Translations under genes and position numbers: made by a program | Shown here: piece by piece, positions 10,489 through 20,239 of the stretch | Layout: the number at the start of each line of letters is the position of its first letter | Numbering within the stretch: the first letter of the stretch is position 1 | Assembly (NCBI GenBank): GCA_002862435.1 | Contig: PKDC01000057.1 | Location: 1 to 64,000 of the forward strand | Length of the DNA: 64,000 nucleotides | Origin: Pseudomonadota bacterium | GTDB lineage: Bacteria; Pseudomonadota; Gammaproteobacteria; UBA5335 | Reading direction: 5' to 3' | The notes under the pieces: model-generated | The model's input: the letters and a program-made list of their open reading frames with translations, nothing else | Told to the model about the DNA's origin: nothing | The model's database searches: none

Positions 10489-10614
10489 GGAAGCGCTCCG
10501 GCGTTGAAGGATGTTTCCCTAGATACCAGAAAAAACGGATGGTTTGAAGATCTTCATCGACCCGGAAGGCGCCGTTGGTTATGCTTCGGCTCGTTTTCAC
10601 AAGGAGATCCACGC

Positions 10615-11295
10615 GTGACCCTGGCCCTGTTCGATCTCGACAACACCCTGCTGGCCGGTGACAGCGACCACCTGTGGGGAGACTACCTGGTTGCCCTCGG
10701 GGTGGTGGACGGGGCGCGTTATCGCGCCGAGAATCAGCGTTTCTACGACGCCTACCGGGATGGCAGCCTGGATATCTTCGAATTCCTGGCCTTTGCCTTG
10801 AAACCCCTGTCCGAGCACCCCCGCGAACAGCTCGAAACCTGGCGGGCGCATTTCGTGGCGCAAGCGATCCTGCCCATCGTGCTGCCCGCCGCGCGCGCGC
10901 TGGTTGAGACGCATCGTGCCCAGGGCCATCGGACCGCAATCATCACCGCCACCAACCGTTTTGTGACCGAGCCCATCGCGCAGTTGTTCGGAGTGGACGC
11001 GCTGATTGCCACCGAGCCTGAAGAACGGGCGGGGCGTTATACCGGCCGGGTGGCGGGGACGCCCTGCTATCGAGAAGGGAAGATTGCGCGACTGGATGAC
11101 TGGCTGGCGGGCGCGCGGCCAGACGAGAGCTGGTTCTACAGCGACTCCCACAACGATCTGCCGCTGCTGGGGCAGGTTGCTCATCCGGTGGCGGTGGATC
11201 CCGATCCGCTGCTGCGTGAACAGGCCCTGCAGCGCGGCTGGCCGATGCTCAGCCTGCGTCAGGGCGCACAACCGGTCGCATTGTCTCAGGCGTGA
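10615..11295 (+). CDS. HAD superfamily (IB) phosphatase, SerB-like
   Basis: Predicted cytoplasmic phosphatase of HAD subfamily IB. The GTG at 10615 is chosen: AAGGAG lies at 10601-10606, and the protein then begins with catalytic motif I (FDLDNT, Asp7 and Asp9). Motif II is the IITATN segment and motif IV is SDSHNDLP. The frame is open for 1.7 kb upstream, but that is a shadow of pilB and rppH on the other strand. 226 residues, about the size of phosphoserine-phosphatase-like and CicA-type proteins. The substrate is unknown. Its 3' end overlaps the convergent monophosphatase gene by 10 bases. Confidence 0.88.
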   Translation: MTLALFDLDNTLLAGDSDHLWGDYLVALGVVDGARYRAENQRFYDAYRDGSLDIFEFLAFALKPLSEHPREQLETWRAHFVAQAILPIVLPAARALVETHRAQGHRTAIITATNRFVTEPIAQLFGVDALIATEPEERAGRYTGRVAGTPCYREGKIARLDDWLAGARPDESWFYSDSHNDLPLLGQVAHPVAVDPDPLLREQALQRGWPMLSLRQGAQPVALSQA

Positions 11296-12053
11296 AGCAG
11301 TTCGATGACCGCGTGGCGCAGCCGGCCGTTGGTCGCCAGTAGCGATGTGGTCTGCAATCCGATCGGGCCGCCGTCCAACTGGGTGACATCGCCGCCCGCT
11401 TCCCGCACGATCACGGTCAACGCGGCGATGTCGAGGATATTGAGATCCGACTCGATCACCACGTCGATCTTGCCGGCCGCCAGAAGATGGTAATGGTAGA
11501 AGTCGCCATAGCCGCGAGTCCGGTTCATCGCCTGCACCAGTTGACCGAAACCGGCCCAGCCGTGGGAAGCGGCGAGGGTCTTGATGTTGCCGGTGGACAG
11601 CGTGGCGGCGCCCAGCGTGCCGATGTCGCTGACCCGGATCGCCTCGCCGTTCAGAAACGCGCCATGTCCCCGCTCCGCCCAGGCCATCTCCCCGAACAGA
11701 GGGGCGTTGGACACGCCCAGCACCAGCTCCCCCCGGTGCATGAGGGCGATCTGGGTGGAAAAGAATGGGTAGCGACGCACGAAACTCTTGGTGCCGTCGA
11801 TGGGATCGATCAACCACACCCACTCGGCGTCGGCATTCTCCATGCCGCCTTCCTCGCCGTAGAAACCGTGGTCGGGGAAGCGCTCCCGGATGATCATGCG
11901 GATGGCTTCCTCGCTCTCCACATCGGCGGCGGTGACGGGCGTCTGGTCGGCCTTGAGCCGGACCGTCACCTCGCCGGCGTAATAGCGGCGAATGATGGCC
12001 TCCGCCGCCCGTGCGGCGGAGATAGCGGTATCCAACAACGGGCTGATCGTCAT
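11286..12053 (-). CDS. Inositol-monophosphatase-family phosphatase (possible histidinol-phosphatase)
   Basis: Li+-sensitive, Mg2+-dependent monophosphatase. Starting at ATG 12053 gives 255 residues; the frame is open 35 codons upstream without conservation. Metal ligands are all present: Glu67 (GEEGG), Asp83 and Asp86 (IDPIDGTKSF), and the C-terminal ESDLNILDIAAL motif. The YHYHLLAAGKIDVVIE segment recalls the HisN group of this family, which removes phosphate from histidinol phosphate, but SuhB-like or other specificities cannot be excluded. A second family member, cysQ, is at 49681-50508. Confidence 0.85.
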   Translation of the reverse strand: MTISPLLDTAISAARAAEAIIRRYYAGEVTVRLKADQTPVTAADVESEEAIRMIIRERFPDHGFYGEEGGMENADAEWVWLIDPIDGTKSFVRRYPFFSTQIALMHRGELVLGVSNAPLFGEMAWAERGHGAFLNGEAIRVSDIGTLGAATLSTGNIKTLAASHGWAGFGQLVQAMNRTRGYGDFYHYHLLAAGKIDVVIESDLNILDIAALTVIVREAGGDVTQLDGGPIGLQTTSLLATNGRLRHAVIELLHA

Positions 12054-12107
12054 GGCGGCGTCCTTGTGGGGCGAAAGGCGGCGCCCGATGCCGGCGCCGA
12101 TCGCCCC

Positions 12108-12113
12108 TATAAT
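12108..12113 (+). promoter_or_regulatory. -10 hexamer just upstream of the BtuC-like gene
   Basis: A perfect TATAAT ends only 8 bases before the ATG at 12122. If used, transcription would begin at or within a few bases of the start codon, giving a nearly leaderless mRNA. The -35 position (12085-12090, CCGATG) is poor, so an activator or an alternative promoter is possible. Confidence 0.4.
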
Positions 12114-12121
12114 ACCGGCCC

Positions 12122-13099
12122 ATGCCTCGCGCCGTCGCTCTCCTGATTGGACTCGCATTCACTGCCCTGGTCGCTGGCGTGGTGGCCCTGATGGTGGGGA
12201 GCCTGCCCCTCTCCCCCGCGCGCGTGATTACGGCGCTGATGGGACAGGGTGATGAATTGGCGCGGCAAGTGATCTGGACAGTGCGATTGCCGCGCGCCCT
12301 GGCGGCATTCGCCGTGGGCGGCTTGCTGGCGGTGTCCGGGGCGTTGATGCAGGTGATGCTGCGCAATCCCCTGGCCGATCCCTACGTGCTGGGGGTGTCG
12401 GGTGGCGCGGCCGTGGCGGCCCTGATGGGGCTGATGGCCGGGCTCGGCAGTCAACAGGTTGCGCTGCCCGCTTTTGCCGGCGCCCTGGGGTCGACGGGGC
12501 TGGTGTTTGGGCTGGCGCGGCGCGGCGGGGGCGGGAATCCATCCCGCTTGCTGTTGAGTGGCGTGGGTCTGGCGGCCGGTTGGGGGGCCTTGGTGAGCTT
12601 CCTGCTGGCCATCGCCGATCCGGCCCGATTGCCGGGGATGCTGTTCTGGCTGATGGGAGATCTGGGGGCGGTGGCGCACCCGCCGTGGTTGGCGCTGGCG
12701 GTGTTGATGCTGCTGGCACTGCTGGCGCTGCCGCTGGGACGCAGCCTCAATGTGCTGGCGCGGGGCGCCTTGCAGGCGGAGGCGCTGGGCGTGCCGGTGA
12801 ACCGGTTGCTACCGGCGGTCCATGTATTGGCGGCCCTCGCAACTGCGCTGGCGGTGACCGTGGCCGGCAGCGTGGGCTTTGTGGGATTGGTGGTGCCTCA
12901 TCTGCTGCGATTGGTGGTGGGCAATGATCAGCGCTTGCTGATCCCCGCTGCCGCGCTGACCGGTGGCAGTTTGCTGGTGCTGGCCGATACGCTGGCGCGC
13001 ACCATCGTCGCCCCGCAACAGTTGCCGGTGGGCGTGGTCACCGCCTTGCTGGGGGTGCCGGTGTTCCTGTATCTGCTCAATCGCCGCGGGCAGTCGTGA
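12122..13099 (+). CDS. btuC: FecCD-family ABC permease, probably cobalamin (BtuC-like)
   Basis: Membrane subunit of a type II ABC importer for vitamin B12 or ferric chelates. 325 residues made almost wholly of hydrophobic helices (about nine to ten). Family motifs: RLPRALAAFAVGGLLAVSGALMQ and NPLADPYVLGVSGGAAV in the first third, and FVGLVVPHLLRL near residue 255. Overlaps the ATPase gene by 4 bases. B12 rather than siderophore is inferred from the cobU, cobT, cobC and cobS genes elsewhere in the window; the periplasmic binding protein is not encoded here. Confidence 0.85.
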   Translation: MPRAVALLIGLAFTALVAGVVALMVGSLPLSPARVITALMGQGDELARQVIWTVRLPRALAAFAVGGLLAVSGALMQVMLRNPLADPYVLGVSGGAAVAALMGLMAGLGSQQVALPAFAGALGSTGLVFGLARRGGGGNPSRLLLSGVGLAAGWGALVSFLLAIADPARLPGMLFWLMGDLGAVAHPPWLALAVLMLLALLALPLGRSLNVLARGALQAEALGVPVNRLLPAVHVLAALATALAVTVAGSVGFVGLVVPHLLRLVVGNDQRLLIPAAALTGGSLLVLADTLARTIVAPQQLPVGVVTALLGVPVFLYLLNRRGQS

Positions 13100-13863
13100 G
13101 CGAGCTCGTCGCGCGCAATCTCGTACTGATGTTGCCGGGGCACGCGCCCCAAACGCCCCTGAATCTGACCCTTGCCGCCGGGGAAATGGGCGCCATCCTC
13201 GGGGCCAATGGCAGCGGCAAGACCACCTTGTTGCATACGCTGGCCGGCTTGCGTCCTCCTCATGCCGGCGAAGTGCTGCTCGACGGTCGACCCATTGGAC
13301 AGTGGCCCGCGCGCGCGCGCGCGCGGCGCCTCGGTCTGGTGTTCCAGGACGACACGGAGTCGTTTCCCACTACGGTGCGGGAAGCGGTTTGCGCCGGCCG
13401 TTTTGCCCATCAGTCGCTCTGGTGGGGGCTGTCGCGTGCGGATGAAGAGGCCGTAGCGAGCGCTTTGGCCACCATGCATGTCGCCGATCTGGCCGCTCGC
13501 CCGCTGACGGCGCTTTCAGGGGGAGAACGTCGGCGCGTGGCTTTGGCGACGCTGCTGGCGCAGGATCCGGGCGTGCTGCTGCTCGATGAGCCAACCAACC
13601 ACCTCGATTGGCATCATCAGTTCATCGTCATGGAAAGCCTGTCGCGCCGGGTCCATCAGGGCGGAAAGACGGCTTTGGTCAGCCTGCACGACCCCAATCT
13701 GGCCGCGCGTTACGGTGACCGGGTCTTGCTGTTGGGCGGCGATGGCACGGCCGAATGGGGGCCGACGGCCGAACTGCTCACCGCCGAGCGGCTGGCGCGG
13801 CTCTATCGGCATCCGTTTCGCCAACTGAGCCAGTCGGGTATGCGTGTGTTCGTTCCCGACTGA
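13096..13863 (+). CDS. btuD: ABC transporter ATPase, probably cobalamin (BtuD/FecE-like)
   Basis: Cytoplasmic ATPase partner of the preceding permease; the GTG start overlaps its stop as GTGA. 255 residues with Walker A GANGSGKTT (36-44), Q-loop in VFQDDTESF, ABC signature LSGGERRR and Walker B LLLDEPTNHLD, then the switch His in VSLHDPNLA. The codons for ARARAR at about 72 form an uninterrupted alternating CG run (13308-13325). No solute-binding protein follows; the next gene is an unrelated reductase. Confidence 0.88.
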   Translation: MSELVARNLVLMLPGHAPQTPLNLTLAAGEMGAILGANGSGKTTLLHTLAGLRPPHAGEVLLDGRPIGQWPARARARRLGLVFQDDTESFPTTVREAVCAGRFAHQSLWWGLSRADEEAVASALATMHVADLAARPLTALSGGERRRVALATLLAQDPGVLLLDEPTNHLDWHHQFIVMESLSRRVHQGGKTALVSLHDPNLAARYGDRVLLLGGDGTAEWGPTAELLTAERLARLYRHPFRQLSQSGMRVFVPD

Positions 13864-13965
13864 GCCGGCGCGCGCAGGCGGACTTTGCGCTGGAAACCCG
13901 GGGCGCGCGGATGCGGACCGCACCGTGGGATGGGGCCGGTTTTCCCCCGCCGCGATCCCGGCTAG

Positions 13966-16059
<2,094 letters not shown>

Positions 16060-16121
16060 ACGGCAATCAGGTCGGATGCATACAGGCCGGCAAATCCCCG
16101 CCATCCGGTCTGCCGCGCCTG

Positions 16122-16282
16122 TTTAGGGAAACGCTGAAGTATTCAGCGTTTCCCGCAGCGCAGGGACGCGCTGCCAAGATCAGCGGCTGTAAGCTGCTGA
16201 TCTTGTGAGCCATCGGAAAACCACGCTTTTCCGATGGCGAGCGCTGAGAAATCCAGGATGGATTTATTCAGCGCGTTCTTAG
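16122..16282. repeat. Structured intergenic element with four consecutive hairpins
   Basis: Four inverted repeats follow one another: a perfect 13-bp stem with 3-base loop (16126-16138 / 16142-16154); a 10-bp stem (16175-16184 / 16196-16205); a perfect 12-bp stem with 6-base loop (16209-16220 / 16227-16238); and an imperfect 14-bp stem (16241-16254 / 16260-16274). The outer parts carry the GGGAAACGCTGAA and GGATTTATTCAGCGC motifs that also form the ends of the element at 20108-20239, so it looks like a member or a composite of the same repeat family. It ends 16 bases before the likely start of the next gene. Confidence 0.75.
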
Positions 16283-16297
16283 ATCCGGGAGATGACC

Positions 16298-16897
16298 ATG
16301 GATGAGAGCGTACAGAACGCATTACGCAAATGGCCCAATGTACCGGCCGCCTATGGCTGGCTGGCGCTGGATCGGCGCGGCGATTGGCTGCTGGAGGGCC
16401 GGCCGCTGCGCCATGCCCGCACCATCGCGTTCATCAACCGCAATTACCTGGCCGATGAATCCGGTGCCTGGCTGTTCCAGAACGGGCCGCAGAAGGTCTA
16501 CGTCAGCCTGGCCTACACCCCCTGGATCCTGCACCGCCGCGCCGATCATGCGCCCGGCAGCCCCGGCGCACTGAGCACCCACACCGGGACCACGTTAAGC
16601 GAGCTGCGCAGCGCCTGGGTGGATGAAGAAGGCAACCTGCTGCTGGACACCGCACTCGGGGTGGGGTTGCTGGATGACCGGGACCTGGTGGGCTACAGCC
16701 CCGCCTTTTGCGACCCTCCGGGCCGGCCCCTGTCCGATACCGACTTCACGGATGCCTTGGCCCGGCTGATGGCAGGAGACCCTGCGCGTTTGGGGCTGCG
16801 CGATGGCGACCGGATTGTGGAAGTGCATCCCATCCGCCGGGCGGACGTTCCCGCCCATTTCGGATTCATCGCCGAGCCCGTGCCGCCGGCGCCATGA
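16298..16897 (+). CDS. Conserved hypothetical protein (DUF2946/DUF2944-type)
   Basis: 199-residue soluble protein of unknown function. The beginning (ALRKWPNVPAAYGWLALDRRGDW), the FINRNYLADESGAWLFQNGPQKVYV block and the C-terminal DGDRIVEVHPI are features I associate with a proteobacterial family annotated only by DUF number; I am not certain of the number. I prefer the ATG at 16298, with GGGAG ending 6 bases upstream, over the ATG at 16292. Its stop overlaps the MOSC gene start (ATGA), so the two are translationally coupled. No signal peptide or membrane segment. Confidence 0.75.
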   Translation: MDESVQNALRKWPNVPAAYGWLALDRRGDWLLEGRPLRHARTIAFINRNYLADESGAWLFQNGPQKVYVSLAYTPWILHRRADHAPGSPGALSTHTGTTLSELRSAWVDEEGNLLLDTALGVGLLDDRDLVGYSPAFCDPPGRPLSDTDFTDALARLMAGDPARLGLRDGDRIVEVHPIRRADVPAHFGFIAEPVPPAP

Positions 16898-17568
16898 CCC
16901 CGGGGGAGACGATTCGCTGGCGTGGCCCTTTCGTGGGCGGCCGCATCCTGCTGCCCGAGGGCCATTTCAGCGGCATCGCCAAGCAGCCCGTCAGCGGCAA
17001 GCTCATGCTGGAGCGCCTGGGCTTTGCTGGTGATCTTCAGGTGGACACGCGCCAACACGGCGGTCCGGAACGGGCGGTATGCGTCTATCCCCTGGCAGGC
17101 TACCGGCACTGGGCAGGGATCTATCCCCGCCGTGCGGATGATTTCGTCCCCGGCGCCTTCGGGGAAAACCTCTGTTGCGAGGGAATCGATGAAATCGAGG
17201 CCTGTGTCGGGGACCGTTGGCAACTCGGCGAGGCGACCCTCGAGATCAGCCAGCCGCGCACGCCCTGCTGGAAACTGAGCCAGCACCTGGAACTGCCCGA
17301 CCTGTCCAAACGCATCGTGCAGACCGGGCGCGGCTCGGGCTGGCTGTGTCGCGTCATCCAGTCGGGACCGGTAGCGGCGAACGCACCGCTCCGGCTTGTG
17401 CAGCATCATCCGGCGCGCATGTCCATCGCCCGGCTGTGGCAACTCACGATCAGCGCGGCGCCCGATCCGACCGCCCTGGCGCAGGCGGGCCAGCTCGATG
17501 TCCTGGCGCCCGCCTGGCGGAACCGCTTGCAGGACCGCCAGCGTCTGCTCGAGCGTGCGGGCCGCTAG
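16894..17568 (+). CDS. MOSC domain-containing protein
   Basis: 224-residue protein of the MOSC family (molybdenum cofactor sulfurase C-terminal), close to YiiM. The core shows KQPVSGKLMLERLGFAGDLQVDTRQHGGPERAVCVYP, with the conserved D-x-Q-HGG signature, then FGENLCCEGIDE and the conserved cysteine in PRTPCWKLS, thought to bind sulfur or the cofactor. YiiM proteins act in molybdenum-dependent hydroxylamine reduction. The start is fixed by the 4-base overlap with the preceding gene. Confidence 0.88.
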   Translation: MTPGETIRWRGPFVGGRILLPEGHFSGIAKQPVSGKLMLERLGFAGDLQVDTRQHGGPERAVCVYPLAGYRHWAGIYPRRADDFVPGAFGENLCCEGIDEIEACVGDRWQLGEATLEISQPRTPCWKLSQHLELPDLSKRIVQTGRGSGWLCRVIQSGPVAANAPLRLVQHHPARMSIARLWQLTISAAPDPTALAQAGQLDVLAPAWRNRLQDRQRLLERAGR

Positions 17569-17605
17569 AGCCGCGCTGGCAAGGTCTTGGCAAGATGCCC
17601 GAGCA

Positions 17606-17805
17606 AGGCGCGCAGCTTGGGTGTCGTAGCATCCGCTCCAGGCCGATCGGCGGGCGCCCCGCACCCTTGCCCTTCGGGCAGAACGGCTCAATCGAAGCAA
17701 TCAGCGCCGACCACGGCGTCCCGCCTCCATCTGCGCCAGGAACCGATCCCGCCGCGTCGGCTTCCTCTTGCCGGCATACTCCAGATCAGAAAAACCCGCT
17801 TGCAT
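17606..17805 (-). pseudogene. IS5-family transposase, N-terminal remnant with frameshift
   Basis: Reading the minus strand from ATG 17805, the peptide contains YAGKRKPTRRDRFLAQME, the usual start of IS5-type transposases. A one-base deletion (near 17724-17731) then shifts the frame; the next frame reads WSALIASIEPFCPKG and GRPPIGLERMLR, which completes the conserved DUF772 region. Similarity ends at about 17640 and nothing of the DDE catalytic part remains. No terminal inverted repeats are recognisable, so this is a relic and cannot move. Identification is by recalled family pattern. Confidence 0.78.
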
Positions 17806-17880
17806 CACTCAGGCGTCCCAATGGCACTGCAGAGACACCCATCACCTCAAAAGCACCTGCCGGCAAACCACAAACCTGGG

Positions 17881-17896
17881 GATAAATCAGCGCTTC
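17881..17896 (-). repeat. Solo end of the 20-kb inverted-repeat element family
   Basis: GATAAATCAGCGCTTC is, on the opposite strand, nearly identical to the left terminus of the element at 20108-20239 (GAAGCGCTGATTTATTC). It lies directly before the first recognisable codon of the srkA remnant, at the junction between IS relic and broken gene. Confidence 0.55.
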
Positions 17897-18343
17897 TTTA
17901 TGAAAACCGTGTCTATCAGGTGGGCATGGAAGCGGGACTGCCCCTGATCGCCAAGCGCCGGCGCAACTTTTGTTGACGCAGGATTTTTTACCGATGACCC
18001 TGCGCCAGCGCTATCAGCAGGTGATCACTGGCCTGCGTGAAAAATCACGGCACTCGGTCTGGAGAAGTTTGCGACCATTCGCTGCCAGGGCGATTGCCAT
18101 CCCGGCAATATTATCTCGACACGTGACGCTGGCCCCTGGCTGGTGGATTTTGACGATTGCCAGTCCGCGCCCGCGGTGCAGGATGTGTGGATGCTGCTCA
18201 CGGGCACGCGGCACGAGCAGGAAATACAGTTGGCCGAACTGCTGGACGGCTATGCCATGTTTTGTGAGTTTGACTCGCGTGATTTGGTACTCATCGACGC
18301 CCTGTGCGCACTGCGCATGGTGCATTACGCCGGCTGGCTTTGA
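17890..18343 (+). pseudogene. srkA: Decayed srkA (YihE/RdoA) stress-response kinase
   Basis: Three pieces of one Ser/Thr kinase gene are seen in order. Piece 1 (about 17890-17955) reads LLYENRVYQVGMEAGLPLIAK, the N-terminal SYENRVYQ signature. Piece 2 (about 17972-18050) reads LLTQDFLPMTLRQRYQQV in another frame. Piece 3 (18059-18343) reads ATIRCQGDCHPGNI, WLVDFDDCQSAPAVQDVWMLL and ALRMVHYAGWL, i.e. the catalytic GDxHxGN loop and the DFDD metal motif, then a stop. About 120 residues between pieces 1 and 2 and the C-terminal region are missing, so no active kinase can be made. I infer decay following repeat/IS insertion. Confidence 0.85.
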
Positions 18344-18502
18344 CGTTGCGGTAGTTAAGTAGGGTCAGACTCGGATTTGTTTCCATGGCCCGCCCAATAC
18401 TTGCGTTTCTGCTCAGGTCGCGCGTGCCGGCGCCGATAGAAAGATGAGAAGAACCAACGAGGCTCTGGTGAGATGCCAGGCTGTAACGGAGACAAAGACG
18501 CC

Positions 18503-18901
18503 ATGAACACCTTCACGCAATCCGCGCTATTTTTCGCCGTGGCTGCCCTGACGCCGCTGGCGGTCCAGGCCAACATGGCCGAGCTGTCCGACGCCGATCT
18601 GCGCGCGGTCCAGGGACAGGCGACCCTGGGGCCGGGTTTTCAAGCGTATCGAGCCGAAATGGGATCCATGTGGTCTGATCTGACCACCGTTCAGGGCAAA
18701 AGCGCTGCCCTGCATTACGCGGGCTGGGGCTCGGTCATGACGGGATATACGATCACTGCCTCGACCGGGGCCGCCTACGTTGCGGTTAACAAAGCCCCTT
18801 TCCCGGTCAACCAGCTCGGTGCACTCACTCTTCCGGTGTGGTATGCGGGAGCGGGTATCGGCCTCACCGGCGTCTTCCTGCTCAATCTAAATGGTGAATA
18901 G
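18503..18901 (+). CDS. Small exported protein with ELSDAxL..V.GQA motif (DUF6160-like)
   Basis: 132-residue protein with a clear signal peptide (FFAVAALTPLAVQA) after a start at ATG 18503. Immediately after the predicted cleavage site comes NMAELSDADLRAVQGQA, a motif repeated in the unlinked exported protein at 24337-24651 (AMVEMDNAALSNVEGQA). I recall this motif from DUF6160-type proteobacterial envelope proteins, whose function is not established. The remainder is Gly/Ala/Thr-rich and hydrophobic near the C-terminus. A hairpin at 18936-18959 follows the stop. Confidence 0.7.
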   Translation: MNTFTQSALFFAVAALTPLAVQANMAELSDADLRAVQGQATLGPGFQAYRAEMGSMWSDLTTVQGKSAALHYAGWGSVMTGYTITASTGAAYVAVNKAPFPVNQLGALTLPVWYAGAGIGLTGVFLLNLNGE

Positions 18902-18935
18902 AACGCCATCACCCCATCTGCATCTGCTCAGGCTG

Positions 18936-18959
18936 GCTGCGCCCTGATATAGGCGCAGC
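18936..18959 (+). terminator. Hairpin downstream of small exported protein gene
   Basis: Perfect 8-bp GC-rich stem (GCTGCGCC / GGCGCAGC) with an 8-base loop, 35 bases after the stop. There is no T tract, so it may stabilise the 3' end rather than terminate. Confidence 0.4.
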
Positions 18960-19079
18960 AACGCGGTTAACCAGGATCAGGCTCGACAACCGGCTTCCGT
19001 GGGACATTGAAGCGCGCCTGATCCCAATGCTTGATGCTGGCGGCCCGCGTTATCGAGCCGGCTTGGGTGATGACAGGCG

Positions 19080-19922
19080 CTAGTCCAGGTCGCTGGCATC
19101 ATGTCGTTCCTGCACCCGCTCGTTTTCCGGCCCCCAGATCCTGTTGACCCGGCGACCGCGCTGCACTGCGGGCCGCGCGTGAATTTCGGACGCCCAGCGG
19201 ATGACGTGCTTGTAGGACGCGACGTCGAGAAACTCCTGTGCGTTGTATAGATCCGTCAGCACCAAGCCGCCATACCAAGCATAGTTCGCCATGTCCGCGA
19301 TGGTGTATTCATCGCCACACAGGTAGCGCCGGGTGGCAAGGTGTTGATCCAGGACGTCGAGCTGGCGTTTTACTTCCATCGTGAAGCGATCGATGCAGTA
19401 TTCGATTTTCTCCGGCGCATAGGCATAGAAATGCCCGAAGCCCCCACCCAGGAACGGCGCACTGCCGACCTGCCAGAACAGCCAGGACAGGCATTCGGCG
19501 CGCGGAGCAGGTGTTTTGGGCAGGAAGGCATCGAAGGTTTCGGCGAGATAAACCAGGATGGCGCCCGATTCAAACACGCGGATGGGCGGCGATGCACTCC
19601 GGTCGAGCAAAGCCGGGATTTTGGAGTTCGGATTCACCGCGACAAAACCGCTGCCGAATTGATCGCCCTCCATGATGTTGATCAGGTGTGCATCGTATTC
19701 GGCGTCGTGCTTGCCCAGCGCGAGCAACTCTTCCAGCATCACCGTGACCTTTATCCCGTTGGGCGTTGCCAGCGAGTAAAGCTGCAGCGGATGCCTGCCG
19801 ACGGGCAATTCCTTGTTATGTGTCGGCCCGGCGACGGGACGGTTGATGCGGGTAAACCGTCCGCTGCTCTGGGCGTCCCATTTCCAGACTTTGGGTGGCG
19901 TGTAAGCAGGCATATCAGGCAT
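19080..19922 (-). CDS. yghU: YghU-type glutathione transferase (disulfide reductase)
   Basis: Nu-class glutathione transferase that shows disulfide-bond reductase activity with glutathione in E. coli. Start at ATG 19922, six bases after AGGAAG; 280 residues. Typical features are the long N-terminal arm (PAYTPPKVWKWD and RFTRINRPVAGPTHNKELPVG), the thioredoxin-fold glutathione site (SLATPNGIKV, NPNSKIPAL, ESGAILVYLAE) and the helical C-terminal domain with YTIADMANYAWYGG. Stands alone; downstream lies the small exported protein gene in the convergent direction. Confidence 0.93.
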   Translation of the reverse strand: MPDMPAYTPPKVWKWDAQSSGRFTRINRPVAGPTHNKELPVGRHPLQLYSLATPNGIKVTVMLEELLALGKHDAEYDAHLINIMEGDQFGSGFVAVNPNSKIPALLDRSASPPIRVFESGAILVYLAETFDAFLPKTPAPRAECLSWLFWQVGSAPFLGGGFGHFYAYAPEKIEYCIDRFTMEVKRQLDVLDQHLATRRYLCGDEYTIADMANYAWYGGLVLTDLYNAQEFLDVASYKHVIRWASEIHARPAVQRGRRVNRIWGPENERVQERHDASDLD

Positions 19923-20107
19923 GGGGATCTTCCTGTGTCGGAATCTGACAAGAGCCGGACCCGAACGTATAACACACGCGGTGCAGGACTTGGACGGAAA
20001 CCCCATTTCTGCTGAATGACGGGCGTCAATTTGCTCAAGTCATATCAAAGGAAATCGAGTCTGGCTCTATTTTTTTCCTGGATTATGGTTCTTTTCCACA
20101 AGCCTTA

Positions 20108-20239
20108 GGGAAGCGCTGATTTATTCCGCTCTCGTCATTGCGAGTGCAGCGAAGCAATCCATGCCACATAAAGAATCAACAACCTATGGATTGCCACGGC
20201 GCTGCACGCTCGCGATGACAGAATAAATCAGCATTTCCC
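20108..20239. repeat. MITE-like inverted-repeat element, 132 bp
   Basis: The two ends are 19-bp inverted repeats with 17 matches (20108-20126, GGGAAGCGCTGATTTATTC; 20221-20239). A second, inner inverted repeat pairs GTCATTGCGAG-TGCAGC (20134-20150) with 20201-20219, and CAATCCAT (20155-20162) with its complement near 20185-20192. The whole unit can fold into one long hairpin and has no coding capacity. The inner sequence resembles the widespread 'CATTGCGAG...GCAATCC' palindromic repeats of many bacteria (recalled). Related ends occur at 16126-16274 and 17881-17896. Confidence 0.8.

Noticed and set aside
8896..10614. Plus-strand open frame that runs through pilB and rppH into the HAD gene
   Set aside because: It is a shadow of the two minus-strand genes; the real HAD gene starts at GTG 10615 with its own ribosome-binding site and catalytic motif.
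18355..18576. Minus-strand frame ending KRKYWAGHGNKSESDPT
   Set aside because: The tail recalls ends of REP-associated transposases, but the rest of the frame covers the exported protein gene and no catalytic motif is visible; too weak to annotate.
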